Below, piece by piece: positions 14,101 through 24,390 of a stretch of 55,506 nucleotides of DNA. Position 1 is the first letter of the stretch, and every line of letters begins with the position of its first letter. The notes below the pieces were generated by a model. That model saw only the letters and a list, made by a program, of their open reading frames with translations, did not search any database and was not told the origin of the DNA. Origin of the DNA: Tetrahymena elliotti 4EA (lineage: Eukaryota; Ciliophora; Oligohymenophorea; Hymenostomatida; Tetrahymenidae); contig JH720307.1 of NCBI GenBank assembly GCA_000231825.2, positions 177,895 to 233,400 of the forward strand, written 5' to 3'. Both the position numbers and the translations under genes were made by a program.

Positions 14101-14594
14101 TAAATCTCATAATTTTAATTTTAAATTTAATTTTAAATATCCCCACTTGTTAAATCATCATCGTCATCCCAAGTACCTTTTACAATAAAAAAAATGTTAA
14201 AATAAAATAAACAAAATAAATTAATGATTTACATGCTGTAATATTATTAATAATAACTGCAGAATTTTTAGCATCATTAGCTTTTAAAACAGTTGTAGTA
14301 AGCGTATCAGGAATTTGTAATTAAGCTTTTAATTCATTTAAAACAATCATAACATCTGGAAATACAGGATTAGAAACTGATGAATAATTATTGTAAAAAC
14401 TAATTTTTGAATTGACTATTTTTAATGCTATTTCTTTATAATTTATATAAAATCTTTAATCCTATTCATTTATAAATTTTATTAAATATTAATTTAATAA
14501 AAATAATTTTTAAATAAAAAATATCAATCAATTAGCTTATCAAAATCTTCATCATAGCATAAATATTTATTTCAAATATATTTAACTTTTTCAT
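11195..14594 (-). CDS. Large Gln/Asn/Lys-rich protein, unknown, with micro-exons
   Basis: Exons (transcript order): 14587-14594 (tentative), 14233-14453, 12593-14176, 11467-12501, 11390-11410, 11271-11306 and 11195-11208, giving about 972 aa. All internal phases agree. No domain is recognised. Residues about 80-450 are mixed polar sequence with a Gln-rich part and a fold-like stretch containing ALNNFITSYNVTHGLWIP and FTDEEKEIILIAARNTF. A Ser/Asn/Gln-rich linker follows, then a Lys/Gln/Glu helix at about 680-750 and a low-complexity tail ending GTPEVDEYE. The last three coding exons are only 21, 36 and 14 bases. The 5' end is weak: the first certain in-frame ATG is 14348-14350, but coding character continues to about 14453, and an 8-base first exon (ATGAAAAA) spliced over a 133-bp AAG-acceptor intron would restore a start. 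Nuclear regulator is only a guess from composition. Confidence 0.7.
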
Positions 14595-15313
14595 TTTTTA
14601 TTTTAACTTTGACAGAATAACAATACATTCATTTTTTTCTTTCGTTATTCATTTTTAATAGCAAACTCTCTTAATTTTTTTCTAGTGTAGTTAATTAATT
14701 TATTTTATATTATATTTTTCTATTTTTTTGTTAATTAATATGTCACTCTGGAAGACTCTAAAAATTATAATCTCAAAATTGGTAGAATTTATTGATAAAT
14801 AAAAATATTTGAGTTTTCATTTTACTTTGTTTGAAAAAATAGAAAATGTTTTAAATTTAAATGTATTATTTTTAATTTCAAGTTAAATAAGATGTTAATA
14901 TCTTACAATATCTATCTACTATCATGAAGAATAAGCTAAATTGATATTTTTATGCAATATCTTCCAACTTAATAATCAATAAATTTTAAGCTTACTTTAT
15001 AAAATGTATGTTCTTTTGCTTTCTCATGCAGGTAAGGACAGTCTTTTTTAATACATTATTTCTTATTTAAATATGAATTGCAATATCTATGTTTTAAAAT
15101 AAAAAATAGTAAGTTTGATATCAAAAAAACTATTTTATTTCTCTTCCTTTTATAAATCTCTAAAGATGATTTTATACCAACTATACCTATAATATATTTT
15201 ATATTTATTTGCCTTATTGATTACTTTATTAAACTAAATATTTTTCTTCTTAGATTTTAATTGCTAGAAGTGTAAATCTTAGTTGTATATTATATTTCCA
15301 TAAAGCTCAATAA
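14595..15313. other. Intergenic spacer with an open plus-strand frame
   Basis: The stretch is mostly TA-rich. From the ATG at about 15008 the plus strand stays open, in ciliate code, to about 15420 in a frame different from the ORF at 15314. The translation is hydrophobic and not clearly protein-like, so I do not call it. It may contain 5' exons or leader sequence of the 15314 ORF. Confidence 0.3.
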
Positions 15314-15550
15314 ATGGCTGTAAATAGTTTTAAAATACTAGCTTCTTACTTCCTAAGGCTTATTACATATTTTAAGTTAATTATTAGAGTACTTGCTGTA
15401 ATTCATTTGATATTTGCTGGTGAGAATTTAGAGATATATAAAAGAGAAAAGAGAAAAAAAGAAGAAATATATTTTAATGCCTACTTAGTTGATCCGTAAA
15501 ATGCTCTTAATGGTTTGCTTTCAAGTTCAAATTAATCTAATGCCTATTGA
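15314..15550 (+). CDS. Small membrane-like basic protein, hypothetical
   Basis: The frame encodes 78 aa from ATG to TGA with two in-frame TAA glutamines. Residues 6-35 are hydrophobic (LIIRVLAVIHLIFAG) and could form one membrane segment or hairpin. A strongly basic patch (YKREKRKKEE) follows, then a polar Ser/Asn tail. This pattern suits a small tail-facing-cytosol membrane protein. It matches no family I know. The ATG is not preceded by a convincing A-rich leader, and an upstream open frame suggests the gene model may be incomplete. Confidence 0.35.
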
Positions 15551-15616
15551 TAAATAAAAATTGATTTGAAGCACTTTGAGCGCATAAACAAAATAATAGC
15601 AATTAGTAGAAAATAA

Positions 15617-16316
15617 TCAAATAGAAAGTAGTTATTATTCTATTACTAATATCGCAATTGAAGCCTCATTAGGAGAAGAATAAGAAACATAAACGCCTAC
15701 AGAATTTTAATCTTTACTACTTTCTTGCTTTAAAATAACCTTTTTAACATTGCCATACTATCCCATATACTACTTCTTCTTTAATATCTGTTTATATGTA
15801 AAATCTGTTTAAAATACTTCATTTTTTCCTTTTGATATTTAGTTTTAACATTGAAGCCAGCTTTTTTTGAAAGTGCTTAAGAAACTTAAAGATAAAAGTA
15901 TTAAATTATCACAGCTTATAAACAAGACTTTTTTTACTTGTTTTTTTTAAATTGTAGGCTTTTTTAAAACTAAAATATGCTAAAATGATTGCTGTATTTG
16001 TTACCTCTTCTTTACAAAGCTTTGAGTCAAGTCCATTCAAAAATACTAAATTTGTTTGTATGATTCTTTATTCTTCTAAGTCTGTAGAATTAGTGTAAAA
16101 ATATGATTAAACAACAATTATCCACATGATGTATTTCTAAATATCATTATAACGCATCCAAACCAAAAAAATTTCTAATAAGCTAAAGTATAAAAAAATA
16201 ATTCTACTTTAATTTGAATTTGCTTAATTTATAGAGAGGGTTGAGATAAGAGCTCCTTAATTTGCCTTTGGACCATTTACTACTTTGAATCCTCCTTTGT
16301 TTTTGTCGCTACTCAT
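15617..16316 (-). pseudogene. Truncated NOT4-like RRM gene lacking its RING
   Basis: Two exons, 16005-16316 and 15617-15787, are joined in phase across a 217-bp intron (15788-16004), giving 160 aa. The C-terminal half is a NOT4/CNOT4-type RRM: RIIQTNLVFLNGLDSKL, then ILKKKQYMGQYGNVKKVIL and VGVYVSYSSPNEASIAI. The order matches CNOT4, where the RRM follows a C4C4 RING. Here the RING is missing: residues 20-80 hold no Cys pairs and read as hydrophobic, scrambled sequence. The RRM stops right after its fourth strand, before the CCCH zinc finger that usually follows. NOT4 is the E3 ligase subunit of CCR4-NOT. This copy is probably a decayed paralog, though a short expressed RRM protein remains possible. 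Confidence 0.55.
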
Positions 16317-16483
16317 TTCTACTTTTATTATTCTTATTATTGCTTGATACTTGTTTGTGTTTTTATAAAAATGTGCCTTTATCACTAGATATTTAGATTT
16401 TTTGTCTTATATTTTTTTTTCTTTTTCCACGATCAAAGATAATCTATTTTCCCCTCCTTATATAAAATCAATGCCAAACATAA

Positions 16484-16771
16484 TCAAATCAATAATTCGA
16501 TGTTAACAAATCTATTGATATTTTTATAATACAAAGATTATAAATTAGTTTTAGAGATTCTATCTGTGTACTTAACGATAGTTAAGAAGCAATGGTAAGG
16601 AACATTTTTACTAACTCTTATCCAATTTGAATAAATACTTCTTAAATTTAAATGCCAGCCTGAATATGTATTTATAATTTTCATTTCTTTTGTTTGAATT
16701 TCTCTCAATTTAATGATAATCATTTTCAAAACAAATCTGTAATAAATAAAAATTTTTACATATTCGATCAT
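16484..16771 (-). CDS. Hypothetical 95-residue ORF
   Basis: An ATG-started frame runs to TGA with one in-frame TAA. It is locally less AT-rich than its surroundings and carries a plausible segment (SGWHLNLRSIYSNWIRV) with basic and aromatic residues. No family is recognised. It sits just upstream of the NOT4-like fragment on the same strand and could be a remnant of the same lost gene or a chance frame. Confidence 0.25.
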
Positions 16772-18323
16772 TAAATTAACAAAATCTACTTTATCTTTAA
16801 ATAAAATTTATTTTTGAGTAAAATCTTAGTTGAGCTACAATATTTTTATTTTCAAATTCCAAGATAAAAACACTCCTAATTTTTGGTCTAGAGAGAAAAA
16901 GCAAATAGACAATAAATTTACCAACCGAAATTTTAATTTTTTAAAATTTAAAATTAAAATTTTCTACAACATTTTTAATTAAATTTTTCATTAAAAACTT
17001 TATTCTTACACCATTCTCTACATTCAATAAATTTGTTTGACTAAAAATTGATAGTGTCTATTTACTGATTCAAAATAATTCCAAGTTTTATTTTTGATGA
17101 AGGTTTTACTAAAAATTTAACTTATCTTAAATTTAAGAGTGAAACCTATTAATAACTTAAATTAAAATGTTAATTTTAAGCTAAAATATTAATTTAAAAT
17201 AATTAAGTTGAGAAAATTAATTTTATTAATATTTTTGTACAATTAAAATAGGAGCTGATGGAGTGTTATTTTGATATGAATATCAATATGATCTAAACCT
17301 GATATTTAAAACTAATGATAAAAATTCCAAATAGTTTTGATAAAAAAATAAAATAAGTTTCATTTTTTTTGATCCAAAGAAATATTTTCAAATTCATTTT
17401 TATGAAAAGAAATAACATCAATCTAATTTTTTCACATAACTATGTATCTTATTCTCTATAAAGATAAAGAAGTTTAAGAAATAATTATTCAGGATACATA
17501 AAAATAAAATTGGAAATATTTTTGAAAATTATTTATTTTGATTGTAATATATTATGGTATGAGAAATCTCTAATGTTTTTATGAATAAATATCATAAGGA
17601 ATTAAATTTTCATAATCATTTTTCAGGATTTTGATTAGACTTTTAAAAACTTGAATTTTAAGGATCAATTTAAATTAATTTATATATTTTATTTAAGAAA
17701 AGAATTTAATAAATATTTTAGTAAATAAAATATGAGATAAATTTAGAAATAATTTTTTTTGGTTAAAATGTTTCTGTTTTGTTGGGATAATAATTAAATT
17801 AATTTAAACTGAATTTATATATTAACATTAACAATCAACAAATTTCAAATTTAAATTTTATTTGATTTTTTTATTTAGCACTTGTCTGTTTTACTAATCA
17901 AATTTATAAATTATTTATTTTTTGTTGATTAAAAATGGTGAAGAAATTCAAAAATGTTTAAATTTACAATTAGATACTTCATGAATATCTTTTCCTTATT
18001 TCTATCTAGTTTTTCATAAAATTTTATTATTTAATTATACTTTTATAACTTTATTTTACAAAATTTTCTTGAAATTTGAGAGAGCTAGCTATTTTAATAA
18101 TAAATATAATCTGAAATATTTTTATTTGACTGTAATTATTATGACGTAATAATATTCTTGTTGTTGTATTTAAAAGAAAATAGTAAAGAGTTTACCTAAA
18201 TATATATAGACAATACTATTAATATATTGATTTAAAGAATAATATGTATGAAATAATATATTTTATTGGAAGATTGGTATTTCAGTAGAATTTTTAGTTT
18301 TTTTAAATAAAAAATTTGAAAAA

Positions 18324-18431
18324 ATGAATAGCTCATCTTTTGAGAGTAAGGAGTAAAAGAAGGAAAAAAGTAAAATTGAAAATGTTAGGCATTTTGTTAT
18401 ACTAGATAGTTCTAATAAATTTCTTTTTTGA
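18324..18431 (+). other. Short N-terminus-like ORF, possible remnant
   Basis: Thirty-five codons run from ATG to TGA, beginning MNSSSFESKEQKKEKSK, which has the look of a ciliate N terminus after an A-rich leader. A second scrap at about 18610-18680 reads EHQTDVQVNYWFSQQN before TGA. Neither extends into a full gene. They may be parts of one decayed gene. Confidence 0.2.
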
Positions 18432-19075
18432 CAATATCTAGACTTAAAAGAAATTTAGTGATTTACAAAAAATTGAAAGGAAAATAATCAAGAAACCGAT
18501 TTTTGCTTTCAACAATTTCATTAATCATCAATAGAAGAAATAAATTTTTTATTTAAAATATGTGGTTATTAAAAATATAATTACTTGAACTAAAAATTAG
18601 TTATTAATAAGTATTTTATGGTAAAATAGAGCATCAGACAGATGTTCAGGTCAATTATTGGTTTTCTCAACAGAATTGAATTTTTTATCATTTTCTAAAG
18701 GTAAGATATAATAAATTCTGACCTTACAAAGAAATATTTCTAAAAAAATTTTATGTTGTAAAGAAATTTATATAGAGACCAATGGTAACTAGCTAATATT
18801 AAACTAAACTTCTTTTCAATTATAAAGGTATCAAACATAAAAATATTTGATTAATTTCATATTTTGATTAGAGAATGGGAATACAATATTTCGTAATTTC
18901 GATGATCTCTGTACTGATTGGAATTAATTAAAAACGTAATTTGAGATACAAATTATTTATTCGAAATAATTCTAATATTATTAAAAAAAAGATTGGTTTT
19001 GAAATAAATTATGTAAACGAAATTTTAAATTTTTCAAAAATTTAACAGCAAATTTGAAAGATAAACACTAGTTTA

Positions 19076-19113
19076 TTTATATTAATATTGCATATTTATA
19101 TTAATATTGCATA
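19076..19113. repeat. 19-bp direct tandem repeat, two copies
   Basis: The unit TTTATATTAATATTGCATA occurs twice without a gap. It lies 430 bp upstream of the first membrane RING gene and is not part of a reading frame. Confidence 0.9.
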
Positions 19114-19541
19114 TTTAAATCCTAGTAAGGTTTGAATAAGCTTGTGATAAATACTTTAATAGGAAAGCCAAGCATTATCTTAACATAAGAATGTTTGTTT
19201 TACCTTGGTTTATGTAACAAGAAATAAAATTTTTGAGATAATTACTCATAAAAACCTTTTGAGAAAATGAAATTGAAAGAAAAATTTACTAGAGCAGATT
19301 CAAAATAATAGGGTGATATATTATAGATACTTTTTTATTGATAAAAAAGTGATTAATTACTAGATGGAGGGAAAAAAGCAATTTGATAAAAATTAATAAT
19401 TTAATAAGACCATATAAATAGAAAAGAAACACAAGTAGTTTCATATAGAAAGTGTTTATCAAGTACAATTATTTATCAAAATTTTTTCAAATAATATTCT
19501 TAAATAATAAAGAGTAAAACAAAAATATTTAAAAGTATAAT

Positions 19542-20366
19542 ATGGAAAGCAGTACCTCTGCGTAAAGTGGTAACATGGATCTAGAGTGCCAGTTTGAAGT
19601 TAAGATTAAATAATAAATCTAACTTACCTAGTAAAAGAACTCAGTTCTTCTCAAAGAGGTTACTGAGAGGCTCTAAAATAAGTAATACTAAGCCACCTTA
19701 GGTATAGGAAATATTTTCTATGCTATAGTTGGATTTATCTTTTAGTATCAAAGCGAAAGTTTGATGAAACTGACTACTCCAAATATCCTCTTTTACTTGA
19801 TTTTGTTTTACTACCTTATTTATTCTTACCGTGTAATCTCTTAGTACCTTGTTGTCATGAATGTCCATGAAGAAATATCTAAAGAAAATGTACTTTCGTT
19901 TTCAATTGACTTGGAAATAAACAAAGAAAGTGACATTAAAAAGAGCTTTTAAAATACCCTACTTGATAGAATAACTTTTGATAATAGAGTTTTCACTTTA
20001 TTTGGATTTACTATCTTTGTAGTTCACTTTATCTATATATTCTTCCTAAGCAATGATGATTCTCAATCTGTACTCTTCTTGGCTATTATTTTCACAGGCT
20101 ACTACATCAATTTATTCATCTATACTGTTTTATTTGCTATTTCTACAATCAAGAATCTAATAAAAAGATTCTAAAAAGTAGAAAAAAATGAAACCTTATG
20201 TCAAAGTATAATCTAAAATGATTAATGCTGCATCTGCATGGAATAATTCAAAAAAGGAGAGGTCTTACAACAATACAGCTGCTGCAACAACATTTATCAT
20301 ACTTCTTGTATCCTTAATTGGAAGCAAGTGAGTAATACTTGTCCCCTTTGCAGATAAAATATTTGA
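19542..20366 (+). CDS. Multi-pass membrane RING-finger protein, copy 1
   Basis: A single exon of 274 aa ends at TGA. Four hydrophobic segments are visible: about 60-77 (IFYAIVGFIF), 87-112, 168-187 and 197-218. The last 47 residues form a RING-H2-like finger: CCICMEQF ... YSCCNNIYHTSC ... CPLCRQNI, with the conserved Trp of the E2-binding face (ILNW). The layout is that of a membrane-anchored E3 ubiquitin ligase with the RING on the C-terminal cytosolic side. The fourth zinc-ligand position, His in CxH-type fingers, is Asn here (CNNIYH). The start ATG follows an A-rich leader and the N terminus is Gln-rich. The paralog at 22871-23650 has the same architecture and orientation, so the pair arose by tandem duplication. 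Confidence 0.88.
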
Positions 20367-22870
20367 GTTTTTAGCTCTTGTTTATTTTTTGAAGTAAATC
20401 AACAATATTCTAATGAAATAAACATTCACTCTAAAATCCAACTTTTGAGATTATAAATATCTATCTCTCTAATTAATAATGATGCATAATTGTCATCATT
20501 AATATTTTAATACATTACAACTAACTTACTCAATTTAATAGTACTTTACCATCTTTTAAAGAAAATTAACAACACTTACTCACTATAAAAAAATAATTAA
20601 ACCACAAACACCAAAACAATTAAATATTAAAACAAACAAACAATTAGCATTTCACTATCTAGAATTATAAATTCCACTCGTACTTTATATTTATATATAT
20701 ATACTTTAATTACTTACTATTTTGTAATTAACCTATAAAATCTTTTTTCTTTAGCCTAAATAAATAAAATTGAAGACTTGACATACTCCTTCAAAATATT
20801 TAAATCAAACAAAAAATTTAAATTTTATTTCCCTTTCTCAAAATCTATTTGATCAGATATTTTTAGAATTATAATTTTAAAAAAAAGTAAAGTAATACTA
20901 AGCGCATAAGATAAGTAGTTGATTTAATTTAATCAAAAAATAAACTGAAGTCTTTCTTAAATAAAATGGTCTCTTGATTTCAACAACAATATCTCAAAAA
21001 TTTTGAATTTTAAAATCTCAACACATTTTTTATTAAAAAGATGTGAATTATTATATTCACATTAGATTGTTGTAAGTCTTTTTAAAATAGTGGCTGTAAA
21101 GGAACTATCTAATGCATTTTTGTCATTATAAATATTCTGATTTGTATAAAAAAATACAATTGATTTTGGCTTTTTGATCTTTTTTTTGATTTGATCGTCA
21201 TAATAATTAAATTTGAATAAAAATGATTTAATATATGATGTAATCTTGGTCATTTGATTATCCGAATTATTATCAAAAACCAGATTACTTTCTTTCAAAA
21301 AAGAAATATAAATTGTATCACTTTAGCAAAATCAGTCAAAGTCAACCAATAAGAAATTAATCAAATGAGAAGAATGTTTTTCTAAACAAAATTTGTTTGA
21401 TTAAAAAAATTATAAATTGGTTCAATTCTTGAGAAGAAAATCTTTCAAGAAATCTTTTTCAAAGGTTTGAATAAAAACAAAATAGATTTAGGTAGCGCTT
21501 GAAAATTAAAGTTTTAGATTACAATTTTAATTTATAAGTATATTAATTTTTGGTTTTTACACTCTAAAAAATCAGGCAAAAAAAGGATGAATGGATGAAT
21601 TTTTTGTCTTAAAAAATAATTGATTTCTAATATCTCAACACTCAAATTTTTATTGCAGAGTATTTTGTATGGTTATTTCATCACTAAGATATATTTTAAA
21701 TTTTTGGTTTCTCTAAAATGGTTTCGTCTTTTTATTATTATTATTCTCTCTTCTCTTACTACAGATTCAATAGAAAACTTTTAAATGTAAATTATTGTTA
21801 ATTTTCAAAGTAACTAGCGCTGATGTTTAATTTATTATAAATATAAAGGATTTTTTTTTGGATCAGTCATCTATTTCATATATTAATAGAAGTTAACATT
21901 TGTAAGAAGAATTTTATATTTAAGTCCATTACTTAACACTTAACATAGTTTTTACTAAAATGATATCTATAAGCTTACTGATGTTGCAAATATAAGCAGT
22001 ATATGAACTATTTAGTTTTACACTTAAGTCCATAATCCATTTAAATCTAAGTAAATAAAAGCATAAACTTCTTTAAGCTATGAAGGATAAATTTAAAATA
22101 ATTTTATTCAAATATTTTTTACAACCTTACTGGATATAGCACATAGATTTAGAAATTTTTAATTTTTGCTAAAACTAGTTACTTAAGCAAATCTTTTTAA
22201 AGAATTAGACAACTTAAAAGATCCTTTGAAAAATGAGATATCTTCAAAAATACTAAAATACCTATGCCAATAAAGAAATTGAAATGATTTTTATGGATTT
22301 GATTTATTTTTAGTGGTAGAAAAGTATTTTATTTGCTTTTAACATTTTTTAAAAAAATTTTTGTTTAAAATTCTTTAAAATTTTAATAAATTTTAAAAAT
22401 CAAATTATTATTGTAAGTGATATAGGTTATATTTTAATGTATGATAAAACTTTATTCTGATATTCTCAATAAAATTTTTATAAAAAAAAATAAAATTAAT
22501 ATTGTAACATAACACAGCAAGAAGTTTGTCTTAAATTTAAAACTCTTCTAATAATTAATCAGAATTATTAAAAATTTTCTGGCTGTAAAAGAATAATTAA
22601 ATTTACCTGCTAGACTTAACTTTTTTTAATTTTGTTTACTTAAAAAGAAATCTAAGATCCAACGAAATTTTAGACTACAAAAATTTTTTACTATTTTCAA
22701 ATTACTCTAAGTACCTATTATTTTGAAGAAAGCTGAAACTCTAGTTAAATAGATTCAAAACACACAAATCTTATAAATCTTTTAATTAAATAAACAAAAA
22801 AGTCTAAAAAATTTGTAGATATATTATCATACTTTTAGTTATTACAAAAGCCAAAACTACCAACAAAGGA
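20367..22870. other. Spacer between tandem RING paralogs
   Basis: About 2.5 kb of TA-rich DNA. A minus-strand frame around 21060-21300 is open but starts with TTG and has no in-frame upstream ATG, so it is not called. No third RING copy was seen here. Confidence 0.45.
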
Positions 22871-23650
22871 ATGGATTGCGAAAATCAAATTATAGAGTAT
22901 ACAAACTAAATGAATTTCAAGAACAATGTTTAGTTAATTTAGAGAGTGAAGAAGAGACTCTGCGAAAAATAATATTAAGCTACTCTGGGCATAGGAAGCT
23001 TATTTTATGCTTTCATAGGCTTTATTTTTAAAGTATCTAACAATGATATAGATGATTGGAACATACCAAACTACCTATTCTATTCTGTCCTTGGCTATTA
23101 CTTAGTTTATTGCTTTTACATAATAGATTAATATTTAATAATATCTTCAGTTTATGATGAAATATCCAAACAAAACGTTGTTTCTTTCTCTATTACAATT
23201 GAAGTTAGTCTTAAGGATGATTTTAAGAAATAAAACTTCAATAATAACCTATTAGATAAAATATCCTTTAGAAATATTAAGCTTCATATATTTGGATTTT
23301 TACTCTTCCTCATCCACTTAGTCTATGTTATTATTTGCTTGAATAATGATACTCAAGCCTTCATATTTTTGCTCATAATTTTTACTGGTTACTACATCAA
23401 TATTGCTGTTTACTTTGTTGTGTTTATAAGAAACACATTCAAGTTTTTTAAGAGATATCTAAAAAATAAGAAAATACAACAACAAAGTGAACACCTAAAA
23501 GAAGAAGCATGCTGCATTTGCTTAACCTAATTCCAAGAAAATGATAGTATTTAATAATACAGCTGCTGCAGCAACCTCTTCCACTAAGAGTGTATTGAAA
23601 GCTGGAAACAAGTTAAAAACTCTTGTCCTCTCTGCAGATGCTTAATCTGA
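22871..23650 (+). CDS. Multi-pass membrane RING-finger protein, copy 2
   Basis: A single exon of 259 aa ends at TGA. It is clearly paralogous to the gene at 19542: shared segments include KQYQATLGIG near residue 40, EISK(E/Q)NV(L/V)SFSI, IIFTGYYIN and a C-terminal finger. Four membrane segments match those of copy 1. The finger reads CCICLTQF ... YSCCSNLFHQEC ... CPLCRCLI and again has Asn where the fourth zinc ligand is usually His. It has the Trp of the E2-binding face (IESW). The predicted role is a membrane-bound E3 ubiquitin ligase. The two copies differ mainly in the loops and the N terminus. Confidence 0.88.
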
Positions 23651-24390
23651 AAATAACTAATTCGTTGCATATAGCTTTTATAATAAATAAACAACAAAAT
23701 AAATTAATAACCTAAAACCAATTAAGCAAAATTCAATAACTACTTATTACTTTCAATTTTGATTTATCTATGTATATAAGAACTACCTAATAAAAAAATC
23801 TATTCTACTTGTATCTTATATTTCCACTATCGCTTTTAATTAATTAATTAAATAAATAAATCACCAATCAATCAATTAATTCTTAATTAAACTTTTTTAT
23901 CTTTTTTTTAAAATTTTGATAATCTTTAATACCCATTAAAAATACATAAGATATTTTTCTCATTAAATTAATATTTTTTACAAAAAAGACTTTTTGTTTT
24001 GGTTTTAAATAACTCTTCTATTCAACCCTAATTTAAGAATATCAAATGATTTACATACATTTTTTTGACAGAAATTGTTTTTTTTTACTTTTTTGAGACT
24101 TAATGACAAAATAAGAAATAACAAAGTATGTATTTATATTTAAGCAAATATTTATTTCTATCCTAAGTCTCTTCAGTTTAAAAATGTTAAAAAAAATAAT
24201 TTTATTTTTCAGTTCCAATATTTTATTTTGATCTCTAAAAAATTTCTCAATTAGAATATAATATATTTATAAAGCTATACATTATACAATTAACAAATTT
24301 TTTGTAATAATTATAATTACTAAAAATTTTTTAGAGATGACCTAAAAATTCATTAAAATACTACAATAATTATTTTTAAAAAAATATTAT
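23651..24390. other. Intergenic spacer
   Basis: This TA-rich spacer between the second RING gene and the decayed histidine kinase holds no supported gene. Confidence 0.5.

Larger units (their letters stand above)
16772..19541. other. Gene-poor AT-rich stretch
   Basis: There is no gene I can support across about 2.8 kb. It contains small coding-like scraps at 18324-18431 and near 18610-18680 and a 19-bp tandem duplication at 19076-19113, listed separately. Confidence 0.5.

Noticed and set aside
21062..21298. Minus-strand ORF between the RING paralogs
   Set aside because: Starts with TTG; the frame has no upstream ATG before a TGA, and no homology or splice context supports it.
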